Assembly (NCBI RefSeq): GCF_900103445.1
Contig: NZ_FNHS01000008.1
Span: 62,001-126,000 of the forward strand
DNA from: Methylobacterium phyllostachyos
GTDB taxonomy: Bacteria; Pseudomonadota; Alphaproteobacteria; Rhizobiales; Beijerinckiaceae
Length of the DNA: 64,000 nt
Reading direction: 5' to 3'
Below, piece after piece: positions 1 to 8,652 of the stretch (its first letter is position 1; the number at the start of each line of letters is the position of its first letter). The position numbers and the translations under genes were made by a program. The notes below the pieces were generated by a model, which searched no databases, had not been told where the DNA came from, and saw nothing but the letters and a program-made list of their open reading frames with translations.

Positions 1-20
1 TCAGACTTCCTGGAGCTTGA

Positions 21-49
21 GGGCCGTCCCGTTGGGGGCGGCCCTTTTT
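21..49 (+). terminator. Intrinsic terminator of a gene left of the window
   Basis: A ten-pair stem (21-30 with 35-44, one T-G wobble) closes a four-base GTTG loop and is followed directly by five T residues. This is a textbook rho-independent terminator reading rightward. It must serve a gene that ends just outside the left edge. Confidence 0.85.
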
Positions 50-179
50 CGTAGCCGGTGGCGATGCGTGCCGCCCCGTCCTTGCGCGCGCAGCGGCGCA
101 ATCCAGGCGGCGCCACGCGCGCCGAGGTCGCGCTGACGCTGGGTCGTTTCGCTGCGCGCGATGACGGGAAGCGGGCCGG

Positions 180-1034
180 TTACGCGTCCTGCGGTTCCCG
201 CTTCGCCGCACTGTCCGCCTGCTGGGCCGCCCGTAGGGAGGCCGCCATACTGTTCAGCCGGCCCTGCGGATCCTCCGGCTGGATCACGCCCGCCGACATG
301 ACCAGCTTGGCGGCGTCATCGACGCTGATGTGAAGCTCCACCACCTCGGCCCGGGGCAGGTAGAAGAAGAACCCCGTCGTCGGGTTGGGCGCGCAGGGCA
401 GGAACACGCCGACCAACTCGTCCGCGGCGGCGCCCCGGGCCTTGAGCGCGCCCTCGACCTCCGGCGCCGCCGGGGCCGACAGGAACACCACGGACCACGT
501 CCCCTTCACGGGGAATTCCACCAGCCCGACCGTGCGGAACGAGGTGCCGTTGGCCGAGAACAGGGTCTCGAAGATCTGGCGCAGGCCCTTGTAGAGGCCC
601 GAGATCACCGGGGTCCGAGCGAGCAGCACCTCGCCGAACTCGATCACCGAGCGGCCGACGAGGTTGGCCGTGAGGAAGCCGAGCAGCGTCACCGCCAGGA
701 ACGCGATGACGAGGCCGAGCCCGGGGATCGAGAACGGCAGGTAGTGGTCCGGCAGGTAGCTCGCCGGCACCAGGGGCTTCACGAAGGAATCGATCAGCGC
801 GATGAACCACCACGTGATGTAGGCGGTGATCGCCAGCGGCCCGGCCACGATGATGCCGGTGAGGAAGTAGGTGCGCAGCCGGCCCCGGGCGCTGACCCGG
901 GTCTTGGGGGCGCCGCCGGGCGCGGGCGCATCGGGCTCGGGGACCTGGATGGGCGGGGGACTCGACGCCACGGGTGCCCTCTCGGCCGCACGACGCGCGG
1001 CGCTTTTGCTGCGGGGGACATCCCGCAATGGCAC
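180..1034 (-). CDS. DUF502 family integral membrane protein
   Basis: The protein has up to 284 residues. A proline- and alanine-rich N-terminus of about 50 residues is followed by two hydrophobic segments (roughly residues 54-83 and 106-127) and then a soluble domain with the phrase TPVISGLYKGLRQIFETLFS. That layout is typical of DUF502 proteins, a family of inner-membrane proteins of unknown function that is widespread in Proteobacteria. The only full-length start is a GTG at 1034 without a strong ribosome binding site, so the true start may lie further in. It lies 66 bases downstream of the sugar kinase gene on the same strand and could be co-transcribed with it. No specific role can be given. 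Confidence 0.85.
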   Translation of the reverse strand: MPLRDVPRSKSAARRAAERAPVASSPPPIQVPEPDAPAPGGAPKTRVSARGRLRTYFLTGIIVAGPLAITAYITWWFIALIDSFVKPLVPASYLPDHYLPFSIPGLGLVIAFLAVTLLGFLTANLVGRSVIEFGEVLLARTPVISGLYKGLRQIFETLFSANGTSFRTVGLVEFPVKGTWSVVFLSAPAAPEVEGALKARGAAADELVGVFLPCAPNPTTGFFFYLPRAEVVELHISVDDAAKLVMSAGVIQPEDPQGRLNSMAASLRAAQQADSAAKREPQDA

Positions 1035-1100
1035 AGGTAGCGGCTGCGCTTGCCGGTCTCAAGGGCGGCCGGTTTCCAGGGGGGCTGTCCGGCGCCGCGG

Positions 1101-2030
1101 TCAGGCGCTGGGTCCGGGACGATCGAGGGCCGGCATCGCGTCCCGGGGAATCACGGCGCCGCGATGCCCGATCACCGTGCCGGCGAGGCGGTGCGCCCGG
1201 GTCGCCGCCGCCTCCGGGGCCTGGCCGGCGATCCGGGCGGCGAGATAGCCCGCCGCGAAGCTGTCGCCCGCGGCCGTCGTATCGACCACCCGTGCGGCCG
1301 GTTCGGCCGGCACCACCGTGTCGGAGGTGCTGTGCAGCACCCGGGCCACGGGCTCGGGACCGGTCGAGGCCTTCAGCACGATCTCGGCCCTGCCGCGGTG
1401 GCGCAGCACCTCGCCGTCGCCCGCGTCGCCGAAGAGCCAGTCCAGATCTTCCACCGAGGCGAAGATCAGGTCGGCCTGCGCCAGGGCCGTCCGGAAGGCG
1501 GCCCGGGCGACCTCCCGCACGGGCCAGCCGCGCGGCCGGTAATTGGTGTCGAAGGCGACGCGCCCGCCCCGGCCGCGCAGGGCCGCCAGGGTCTCGAACA
1601 GGGCGGCACGGCCGGCCTCGCCGTAGAGCGAGAGGCTGATGCCGGACAGGTAGACGAGGTCGTAGGCTGCCAGGGCGGCCCGGGTCTCGGCGGCGCCCGG
1701 TTCGGCGAAGAGATCGCGGGCCGCGGCCTGATCGCGCCAGTAGTGGAAGCTGCGCTCGCCGGCCGCGTCGGTGCGGATGATGTAGAGGCCCGGCATCCGG
1801 CCGGGCAGCCGGCGGACCCGGCCGAGGCCGATCCCCTCCCGCCCCCACGCCGCCGCCATCTCGTCGCTCCAGACGTCGTCGCCCAGCGCCGTCACGTAGT
1901 CGACCGCGACGCCGAGGCGCGCGAGGTAGAGCGCGGTGTTCAGCGTGTCGCCGCCGAAGCCGCGGGCCAAGCTCCCGTCCGATTGCTCAGACAATTCGAC
2001 CATGCACTCGCCGATGCAGGCGATTCTCAT
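1101..2030 (-). CDS. kdgK: PfkB-family sugar kinase, probable 2-keto-3-deoxygluconate kinase
   Basis: A 309-residue ribokinase-fold kinase. The N-terminus MRIACIGECMVEL, the glycine-rich GFGGDTLNTALYLARLG segment and the C-terminal DTTAAGDSFAAGYL motif (catalytic base D256) define the PfkB family. The phrase FDTNYRPRGW (about 160-169) and the ASVEDLDWLFGD segment are typical of KdgK, which phosphorylates 2-keto-3-deoxygluconate to KDPG in the cytoplasm and feeds the Entner-Doudoroff pathway. Substrate assignment rests on this resemblance; another sugar is possible. An ATG at 2030 is preceded by a GGGAGAG ribosome binding site. The SMP-30/gluconolactonase-like gene at the far right of the window could act in a related sugar-acid route, but the two are not linked. 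Confidence 0.85.
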   Translation of the reverse strand: MRIACIGECMVELSEQSDGSLARGFGGDTLNTALYLARLGVAVDYVTALGDDVWSDEMAAAWGREGIGLGRVRRLPGRMPGLYIIRTDAAGERSFHYWRDQAAARDLFAEPGAAETRAALAAYDLVYLSGISLSLYGEAGRAALFETLAALRGRGGRVAFDTNYRPRGWPVREVARAAFRTALAQADLIFASVEDLDWLFGDAGDGEVLRHRGRAEIVLKASTGPEPVARVLHSTSDTVVPAEPAARVVDTTAAGDSFAAGYLAARIAGQAPEAAATRAHRLAGTVIGHRGAVIPRDAMPALDRPGPSA

Positions 2031-2596
2031 GCGGCTCTCCCGGTTCTCGATCCCGTATCCTACTTTTGGGCCGGGCCAAGTCTCGTGTCGATTGCCCCGT
2101 CGATCCTACCCATGGGTCAAACTCGGCGGCGGTATTGGGACCGAACGGGGCGCGTCGATTGACGGAAATCCTGTTCCGGTTCCGTCACAACTGACGCCGG
2201 AGGCCCAGGAAGATCGAAATCAGACCTTGGCCGTTCGTCCGGACCGCTGGGCGGAGGTTAGGAAATTCTTGATCGTATCTGGCGCATAGCGATCAGAACG
2301 CTTTAATAGGCAATGGTATGAGTTATAGAGTTGGGCAGCCCCATCCGATTCGACGTTCGGCCGCCGGCGCCGGGCTCGGGGGCGCGGCGCGCGGGGCGTC
2401 CCCGGCACTGGTGTGAGGCGGCCTCATCGCGTCGCCATATTCGTTGTTGCGAGGCAATAGGTGTCGTGAAATGCTCATCTGCGAAGAACCACCTTTGAAT
2501 TTCCCTCGCGGGCAGTGATCTATCGCACGGTCGGTTCCTTGGCGGGCCGGTTCAATCCCGACGCAGCGTTCGCGAGAACGCTCTAGGTTTCCTGGT
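2031..2596. other. Intergenic region between divergent genes
   Basis: This 566-base stretch separates the kinase (leftward) from the PAS regulator (rightward) and must hold both promoters. Base composition is lower in GC around 2270-2340 and 2430-2520. I found no convincing promoter consensus, RNA gene or repeat, and the short reading frames here look random. Confidence 0.4.
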
Positions 2597-3622
2597 ATGT
2601 TTCATTCTGCTTTGAGTGCGCTGACATTCTCGGCCGGAGAATTTCTGACGATTACCGAGAGCCGGGGACTCAGTGGGGCCTGGAGTTGGGTTTTCACGGG
2701 CGGTGAGCAGGTCTGGTCGCCGGGTTTCTACCGCCTGCTCGGCCTCGTCCCCAATGCCGCGAAGGCGAGCTACGACCTTCTGCTCTCCCTGATCCATCCG
2801 GATGACCGGCACCTGCTGCCGTCGCTCGCCGATGTCCGGCAGGGGCATGTCCCACGGGAGGTCATCGTCCGCGTCATCCGCCCGAACGGCACGCAGCGCA
2901 TTCTGTCGCTCACCATGGAGGTGCGCTTCTCGGCCGAGGGGCGGCCCGTGGCCATCAACGGCACCGCCTTGGACGTGAGCGACCGCGAGCAACTGGCCCA
3001 TGTCCGGTATGAGGAGCGGCGGCGGCGGGGGGCGCTCTACCTGACCGAGCATATCGCCACGTTCTCGATGGGGCTCGATCAGGTCCGCGAATTACCGTTC
3101 GAGATGGCGCAGGTCCACAATGTACCGTTCGGCGACATCTGCATCGACCCCTTCCTGCTGATCGTGCCCGAGGAGCGCGCGGCCTTCCAGGCGATGGCCG
3201 AGGCACATATCGAGCAGCGGACGATCTATCAGGGCACCGCCCACGAGCGCCTCGCCAATGGGGAACTCTGGCACTTCCGGATCCTGACGATGCCCGTTTG
3301 GGATCCCGACGGCACGTATCTCGGCCGGTGCGGTCTGAAATACCCGGTCGGCGCTGGCTCGCGGGTGCCGGCTCCCATGCGCGCGGGTCTCGAACAATCT
3401 GTGACGGGCCATCATCTGCGCGCCGCGCGCGCGCTGCTGGACTGGTCGATGATGGATCTGGCTCAGGCGAGCGGCCTGTCGCACTCGACGGTCCGGCGCC
3501 TGGAGGAGGGCAGCGAGCAGCGCGGGAGCCGCTCCCGCCTCCATGCCGTCGAGGCGCTGCGCCGCGCGGGGGTCCGTTTCGTGGTCACGGATGACGGAAG
3601 CCTGGCAATCGCCAGGAACTGA
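2597..3622 (+). CDS. PAS-domain regulator with C-terminal helix-turn-helix
   Basis: A 341-residue protein. Residues of about 20-135 look like a PAS/PAC sensor (WSPGFYRLLGLVPNAAKASY, then SLIHPDDR and a GTALDVSDREQL linker), with a second less clear sensory region at 150-255. Residues of about 275-305 form an XRE-type helix-turn-helix (ARALLDWSMMDLAQASGLSH, then STVRRLEEG). It is probably a cytoplasmic one-component transcription factor that senses a small ligand or redox state through PAS; the ligand is unknown. Architectures of this kind are common in Methylobacterium. The ATG at 2597 has only a weak upstream AGG. A 14-bp tandem duplication covers its stop codon. Confidence 0.85.
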   Translation: MFHSALSALTFSAGEFLTITESRGLSGAWSWVFTGGEQVWSPGFYRLLGLVPNAAKASYDLLLSLIHPDDRHLLPSLADVRQGHVPREVIVRVIRPNGTQRILSLTMEVRFSAEGRPVAINGTALDVSDREQLAHVRYEERRRRGALYLTEHIATFSMGLDQVRELPFEMAQVHNVPFGDICIDPFLLIVPEERAAFQAMAEAHIEQRTIYQGTAHERLANGELWHFRILTMPVWDPDGTYLGRCGLKYPVGAGSRVPAPMRAGLEQSVTGHHLRAARALLDWSMMDLAQASGLSHSTVRRLEEGSEQRGSRSRLHAVEALRRAGVRFVVTDDGSLAIARN

Positions 3623-3641
3623 CGCCAAGGAACTGACGTCA
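3614..3641. repeat. 14-bp tandem duplication across a stop codon
   Basis: Two adjacent 14-base units, AGGAACTGACGCCA and AGGAACTGACGTCA, differ by one base. The first contains the TGA stop (3620-3622) of the PAS regulator. The second repeats the same codons after the stop, so this looks like a recent slippage duplication with no effect on the protein. Confidence 0.7.
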
Positions 3642-3984
3642 AGAGCCGACACCAGGAGCTGAAGGCCGCTGCTTCCTGACGGGGCGATCCGTGCTGCAGC
3701 GCGGGCCGATCCCCGGCTGGTCCTGAATCGTGTCGCGATGCAGCGGGTTTCGTCGTCGCGGACCGCCGATCGTAGGGCCGCCTCCCGGTCGCTCGGCCGC
3801 CTCGGCAGCGCAACGGTCGGGCCGGCCGCAGCGCCGGGCACCCTGCCGGGCCCCTGGTCGGCAAGGTGTCGTCCGGATCTTCCGAGCTGGCGTAGTCCGG
3901 CTGCGCGCCGCCCGGGTCCGATTTGCCGGCGGCCGAAGCAGGCCGTCGGCCGGTGGCGACGCGACCGTTCAGATCAGGCTGCCC
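3642..3984. other. Intergenic, nothing recognised
   Basis: GC-rich sequence between the convergent PAS regulator and the mucR-like gene. It must contain the 3' ends of both transcripts, but I see no clear hairpin with a T run and no credible gene. Confidence 0.35.
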
Positions 3985-4407
3985 TCAGGCTGCCTTGTGA
4001 CCGAGCTGGATCGCCTTGGCGATCTGGGAACGCTTGGCGGCGTAGCCCGGGGCGACCATCGGGTAATCGGCCGGCAGGCCGTACTTGGCCCGGTAACGCT
4101 CCGGCGTCAGGCCATGGGCGGTGAGGTGGCGCTTCAGGGTCTTGTAGGAGCGGCCGTCGATGAAGCTGATCAGTCCGTCGTGCTGGATCGAGGCCTCGAT
4201 CTGCGCCGCGCTCGGTCCGGTCCAGCCGGAGCCCGCGGTGCCGTTCTGCAGGACCGAGATCGCCGAGTGCACCTGATCGATCAGAACCGGCAGTTCCCCC
4301 ACACCCACCGCGTTCCGCGACACGTAGGCCGCAACCAGAGATGCCGTGCACTTGATCAGGTCCGTATTAAGATCTGCGGACTTTTCGTAGAGATCAATCG
4401 TGTTCAT
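3985..4407 (-). CDS. Ros/MucR family transcriptional regulator lacking zinc-finger cysteines
   Basis: A 140-residue protein matching Ros/MucR over its C-terminal half: DGRSYKTLKRHLTAHGLTPE and then YRAKYGLPADYPMVAPGYAA, followed by KRSQIAKAIQLG. MucR proteins are nucleoid-associated, H-NS-like repressors of exopolysaccharide, motility and virulence genes in alphaproteobacteria. The position that carries the first zinc-binding Cys in Ros is Phe here (LISFIDG) and the second is Asp, so no Cys pair is available, while the two His of KRHLTAH remain. Zinc-free folding members are known in the family (the Mesorhizobium Ml proteins). The ATG at 4407 is preceded by a purine-rich GGGGGA. The leader carries a nested inverted repeat. 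Confidence 0.92.
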   Translation of the reverse strand: MNTIDLYEKSADLNTDLIKCTASLVAAYVSRNAVGVGELPVLIDQVHSAISVLQNGTAGSGWTGPSAAQIEASIQHDGLISFIDGRSYKTLKRHLTAHGLTPERYRAKYGLPADYPMVAPGYAAKRSQIAKAIQLGHKAA

Positions 4408-4442
4408 GAGGTCCCCCGGTTACGCTTCCTTGAAAAACGATC

Positions 4443-4499
4443 CGGCGGGGATCGAATGACCGATGTTTCAATCGGAATTCCCCCAACCGATCCCCGCCG
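4443..4499 (-). promoter_or_regulatory. Nested inverted repeat in the mucR leader
   Basis: CGGCGGGGATCG at 4443-4454 pairs perfectly with CGATCCCCGCCG at 4488-4499. Inside lies a second stem, CCGAT (4460-4464) with ATCGG (4471-4475), around a GTTTCA loop. It starts 36 bases upstream of the mucR start codon. It could fold in the 5' UTR or act as an operator for autoregulation; the sequence alone cannot tell which. Confidence 0.55.
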
Positions 4500-5315
4500 A
4501 ATTGCTTCTGACATGCCAAGATTGGCACCTAATGATACAAAATCTGGAACAAATGTCTATAGTTTATCTTAGGATGAGCTTTGAACACAATTGGCTCTTG
4601 CCGATCAACATGAGGTTGCTTGCCGGAAGAGCGTAACAAATATTGCGCACCCTTCGCGATTGAGCGGCATCGCCGGTTCGATGACTGCAAATGTGCATGC
4701 GATGACCGGCTGTGAGCGTACGAATCAGTCCCCGAGACGTGCGCCGGCCGCCGATGTCCAGCCGCGGGCTGCTCGCACGACCGGCCCGGCCGATGCCGCT
4801 ACGGCCGCGGTCGCGGCGAATATGTGCGGTGCATCGCCTGCGAGACGACCACTCTCCCCGCAGTCGAACACTGAGTATGGTCGGCGCGTTCGTGGTTGGA
4901 TATTTCTACAGATCTTCGAATAAACTCTCGTGCAGAGAGGGACTGAAACCTCGTCCTCTTTCAGGGTGCGAGCCGCAGGCCGACCGCCGATGTCCATGAT
5001 CCAGCGGGTTAGATAGTATTCCTGATGCGCATGGCCGGGCGCCTGCCCGCCCCGACCGCGCGGGCGCCGGCCTCAGCCTGCCGGTGCTGACCGGGACGCC
5101 GGTGTTCAGATGTCGTAAAGAATATCCGGGACCAGATCGCGCGCGCGGCCCGGTTTCCAGAATCACTTAAGGAAATTCTCAGGGCCGTCAGGGATGTTGT
5201 CGCCGGAGAACCTTCTGGGACTCCCGATCATCGCACCGTTCTGTGTCCCGCTGTTTCGGCGCGGTCGCATTTGTGCGAGAGGCATTGCGATGCGCAGTTG
5301 CGAGGGCGAAAGCTC
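4500..5315. other. Long intergenic region upstream of mucR and the HdeD-like gene
   Basis: About 800 bases between two divergent genes, AT-richer at 4500-4660 than its surroundings, which would suit MucR-type or other AT-preferring binding. Short frames in both directions have no coherent protein features. No RNA gene was recognised. Confidence 0.35.
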
Positions 5316-6716
5316 ATGTCCGGACCGGGTTCGACGTCTCTTCCGCGCGCCGTCCCAGCACTGGCCGAGCCGGCGAACGCGGATCTGATCGGTGGCCGGA
5401 TGGCCCCCCTCTGGCTGCTGCTCGTCGGGCGTGCGGCGGTGGGACGGCACTGGCACCTGATCCTGTCGGTCGGCCTGCTGTGGGCGCTGCTCGGTATCGT
5501 TGTCGTGGTCGATTCCCTCGACGGGGCGATCCATGTCCCGGACCGGTGGTTCGGCCTCGTCCTCCTGGCCGACGGCGTGATCTCCCTCGCGGTCGGCGCG
5601 ACCATCACCGGGACCGCGCGCCGGATGCGCGTCTTCCAGGGCGTGCTCCTGACGATCATGGCTGTCCTGATCCTGATGGCGACGCGGCACAGCAACTTCC
5701 TGCTCGCCATGATCTTCGGCATCGCCTTCACGGTGGATGGTCTGGTCCGGATCACGATCGCGAGCCTGCTGAAATTCGCCGGCTGGCGGATCGCGGTGGC
5801 GTTGGGGGCGCTCAGCGTCGCCTTCGGACTGTTCCACCTCCAGCCGTGGCCGACGTGGTATGCCGGCACGGTCGGCTATTGCATCGGGATGTTCCTGATC
5901 CTGAGCGGTGCCAACCTGATGTTCATCGGCCTCCGGGCGCGGCACCTGCGCGTCGCCGGGCCGGTGCCGGAGGCGGTCGAGCCCGGCAGCCTGACGGTCT
6001 ATGTCTGGACCCCGACCGGACAGGCAACCACCCCCGCCAGCCAGCGGCTGATCCGGCGCTACGTCGCCTCCGTCGATCAGGCCGGCCGGTACTCGACGGG
6101 CCATGCGGCCCTGGGCCAGGGGGACGATCTCTATATCAGCCACTACCCCGCGGTGGAGATCGACCGCTCCCCCGCCAACTTGCGCTCAAGCCTGCGCGCC
6201 GGGCCCGAGAACGACGTGCCGGGGCGCTTCCTGCCCTCCCACGCGGCGGAGGTCGCCGATTGGTGTCCGCCCACCGTCGCGGTCACGTTGCACGGCATCG
6301 ATGCCGCCCTGCTCCGGGCGTTCTGGGCGGGATACCACCGGGACACGACCTACAACTTCATCAGCCGCAACTGCTCGACCACCGTGGCCCGGGCGCTCGA
6401 TGTCGCGATCGAAGGCGCGTTCAGCCGCGGCGGCCATCCCTGGCGGCAGCTCGCCACGGCGCTGACCACCCCGGAATTCTGGGCCGCTGCCCTGCTGCGC
6501 ACCGGCGCCCGGTCGATGACCTGGACGCCCGGTCTGGTGCTCGACTACACGCGGGCGCTCAGTGCCCTCATCGATCCCGGCTCGCCGGTGCCGACCATCG
6601 CCTGGAAGCGCGTCGGCTGGCGGCTCCTCCGCAACTGGCGGGCGCGGTCCCTGGCGCGCTTGCACCAGATCACCGGGCGCCCCACCCTGCCGGATGCCGG
6701 GCCGACCGAGGCCTGA
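5316..6716 (+). CDS. HdeD-like (DUF308) membrane protein with C-terminal papain-like domain
   Basis: A 466-residue protein starting at the ATG at 5316, which follows the purine-rich GAGGGCGAAAG. Residues of about 30-215 contain about six hydrophobic segments in the pattern of HdeD/DUF308 proteins (for example WHLILSVGLLWALLGIVVVV and GWRIAVALGALSVAFGLF). After residue 230 the chain is soluble, with GRYSTGHAALGQGD (H263) and YNFISRNCSTTVARALD (C353). A His and a Cys in an N-C-S/T-x-x context recall NlpC/P60- or PPPDE-like thiol hydrolases. HdeD-like proteins are linked to acid stress in enterobacteria. The enzymatic activity and substrate are inferred and unproven, and which side of the membrane the domain faces is unknown. 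Confidence 0.8.
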   Translation: MSGPGSTSLPRAVPALAEPANADLIGGRMAPLWLLLVGRAAVGRHWHLILSVGLLWALLGIVVVVDSLDGAIHVPDRWFGLVLLADGVISLAVGATITGTARRMRVFQGVLLTIMAVLILMATRHSNFLLAMIFGIAFTVDGLVRITIASLLKFAGWRIAVALGALSVAFGLFHLQPWPTWYAGTVGYCIGMFLILSGANLMFIGLRARHLRVAGPVPEAVEPGSLTVYVWTPTGQATTPASQRLIRRYVASVDQAGRYSTGHAALGQGDDLYISHYPAVEIDRSPANLRSSLRAGPENDVPGRFLPSHAAEVADWCPPTVAVTLHGIDAALLRAFWAGYHRDTTYNFISRNCSTTVARALDVAIEGAFSRGGHPWRQLATALTTPEFWAAALLRTGARSMTWTPGLVLDYTRALSALIDPGSPVPTIAWKRVGWRLLRNWRARSLARLHQITGRPTLPDAGPTEA

Positions 6717-6760
6717 GCGATCCCGTCCGGCCCCCGGCGGGACCGCACGGCGCCAGGGGC

Positions 6761-7987
6761 TCAGCGCGCCGGCTCGGCGGCGAGATCGGCCGCGATGGCC
6801 TGCATCACCGCGAGCGTGTCGATCTCGTCCTGCTCGGCCCCGTGGTCGCTGAGCTTGACGATCACCGTGCCGGTCCGGCGGTTGACGTAGACGTACTGGC
6901 CGTAGACGCCGATCGCCGAGATGTCGTCGTCGTCGCCCCCGGGGGCGTGCCACCATTGGGCCGAGTACGGCCAGCCGTCGACCGCGCGCTTGGCCGGGGT
7001 CATGATCCGCTCGATCCAGCGGGCCGGGATGATGCGGGCCCCCCCGGCGCGGCCCTGATCGGCCACGAGCAGCCCGAGGCGGGCGAAATCGCGGGCGGTG
7101 GCGTTGATGCAGCAGAACGCCTTCTCGACGCCCCCGGGCCGGTCGAGGTTCCAGGTGGCATCGGCCTGGGCGCCCATCGGCTTCCAGATCCGGTCCGAGA
7201 GAATGTCGGCGAGCGGCCGGCCCTCGGTGCGGGCCAGGATCAGGCCGAGGAGTTCAGTGTCGATGCTGCGGTAGCGGCCCTGGCTGCCGGGCTTGAACGC
7301 GAGATGCGCGTGGTCGCGCACGAAGGCCGCGATGTCCCGCGTCAGGTACATCCCGGCGGTGCCGGTCAGGGGGCGGCTGGGATCGTAGTTCTCCGGCACC
7401 GCGATCCCGCTCGCCATGTCGAGCAGGTTCCGCACGGTGATCTGGCTGAAGACCGCGGCGTTCTTCAACTCCGGCAGCAGGGCCGAGACGCGGTCCGTCT
7501 CCGCGAGCTGACCCCGGGCCACCGCCGCGCCGACCAGCAGCGACACGATGGATTTCGCCACCGACCAGGACGGGAACAGCGTCTCCGGTCCCGTGCCGGG
7601 CCGCTGCCATTCGTGGATCAGCACCCCATCCTGCACCACCAGGAAGGCGTTGGTTCGGGTTGCCGCCAGCACGTCCATGAGCGGCACGGTCCGCCCCTTC
7701 CAGGGGACCCGGTCGAGGATCGGGCGCGCCCGGGACGGCAGGTCCCGGGCCTGATCGGGGGCCTTCACCACCCGGCTCGGGAACCACGGGCCCACCGACG
7801 ACGGCTCGATCACGGCGAGCGCCGCGAGGGTGACGGGGTTGGGGATGTTCAGCAGCGCGCAGGCCGCCCAGGCGCAGCCCGCGGTCGCGACGGTGCCGGC
7901 CGCCGCGATGAGGCCCCGACGGCGGACCCAGGGGCGGTCCCTGCACGGGCGAGCCGGGCTGTCCGGGATCGCGGAGGACGCGGTCAT
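6761..7987 (-). CDS. Serine hydrolase of the beta-lactamase/penicillin-binding fold
   Basis: A 408-residue protein when started at the ATG at 7987. The N-terminus has RPWVRRRGLIAAAGTVATAG, an arginine-led hydrophobic segment that fits a Tat-type signal or a membrane anchor. The nucleophile motif is SVAK (S142-K145), and a YRSIDTELLGLIL segment gives the Tyr of the second motif. This is class C/esterase-like architecture (6-aminohexanoate-dimer hydrolase and related enzymes), acting outside the cytoplasm on an amide or ester substrate. A true antibiotic-degrading beta-lactamase is unlikely on these motifs. A longer frame to 8134 exists but its extra residues look non-coding. It converges on the HdeD-like gene. 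Confidence 0.87.
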   Translation of the reverse strand: MTASSAIPDSPARPCRDRPWVRRRGLIAAAGTVATAGCAWAACALLNIPNPVTLAALAVIEPSSVGPWFPSRVVKAPDQARDLPSRARPILDRVPWKGRTVPLMDVLAATRTNAFLVVQDGVLIHEWQRPGTGPETLFPSWSVAKSIVSLLVGAAVARGQLAETDRVSALLPELKNAAVFSQITVRNLLDMASGIAVPENYDPSRPLTGTAGMYLTRDIAAFVRDHAHLAFKPGSQGRYRSIDTELLGLILARTEGRPLADILSDRIWKPMGAQADATWNLDRPGGVEKAFCCINATARDFARLGLLVADQGRAGGARIIPARWIERIMTPAKRAVDGWPYSAQWWHAPGGDDDDISAIGVYGQYVYVNRRTGTVIVKLSDHGAEQDEIDTLAVMQAIAADLAAEPAR

Positions 7988-8313
7988 GTCGAATCGGTAT
8001 CGCTCTGGATCGTTACGGTCGTGGGGCCGGCCACCCTGATCGGGCGAGTTTAACGAAAGCTCCACGCCGCCGGGTGAGCGGTCCGCGATGGTTCGCGCCG
8101 GCGGCGTCGGTTCGGGAATGTTCACGGATTCCATGGATGCGGTATCGTGCGGCGGTCCCGCAAGTCCTGACGACGAACCGTGCCGACGAACCGAAGCAGA
8201 TCTGTTTCAGAGGTTCGGTGCTTCGTCTGCCGGGGCGTCCGATTCCCGACAGGTCTTACACCGGTCCCACGCCGAATTCACGAAGCCGCCAGGCGCAGAA
8301 AGTTCACCGTGCC
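7988..8313. other. Divergent promoter region
   Basis: This stretch of 326 bases between the serine hydrolase and the SMR gene holds the promoters of both. I looked for a guanidine riboswitch ahead of the SMR gene and did not recognise one. Confidence 0.35.
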
Positions 8314-8640
8314 ATGAATCCGTTCCTGATCCTCGGGCTCGCCATCGGCGCGGAGGTCACCGCCACCCTGGCCCTGAAGGCCGCCGACGGCCTGACCCGG
8401 CCGGTCCCGACGCTGATCGTGGCGCTCGGTTACGGGACCGCCCTGTGGCTGATGTCGACCAGCATGGACATGCTGCCGATCGGGGTCGTCTACGCGATCT
8501 GGTCCGGGATCGGCATGATCGGCGCCGCGATCGGCGGTGCGTGGCTCTACGGCGAATCGATGAACCCGACGATGCTGGTGGGCATCGCGGTGATCGCCGT
8601 CGGCGTCACCATCCTGGCCGCCGGCCAGGGGCAGCATTGA
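8314..8640 (+). CDS. Small multidrug resistance (SMR) efflux protein, EmrE/Qac type
   Basis: A 108-residue protein with four hydrophobic helices and the essential membrane glutamate at E14 (LGLAIGAEV). The third-helix phrase YAIWSGIGMIGAAIGGAWLY is the Qac/EmrE-type variant. SMR proteins work as antiparallel dimers in the inner membrane and exchange protons for lipophilic cations such as quaternary ammonium compounds. The Qac-type signature argues against a guanidinium (Gdx) exporter. The ATG at 8314 aligns with the usual MNPF/MNPY start of the family. It converges on the TonB receptor gene 12 bases downstream. Confidence 0.93.
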   Translation: MNPFLILGLAIGAEVTATLALKAADGLTRPVPTLIVALGYGTALWLMSTSMDMLPIGVVYAIWSGIGMIGAAIGGAWLYGESMNPTMLVGIAVIAVGVTILAAGQGQH

Positions 8641-8652
8641 CGGGACCGGCCC

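Noticed and set aside
5243..8053. Long plus-strand frame over 900 codons
   Set aside because: It crosses the HdeD-like gene and runs antisense to the serine hydrolase. Composition is Arg/Pro/Gly-rich with no domain, so it is a shadow frame.
7988..8313. Guanidine riboswitch ahead of the SMR gene
   Set aside because: No conserved guanidine riboswitch blocks were recognised, and the protein has Qac/EmrE-type rather than Gdx-type motifs.
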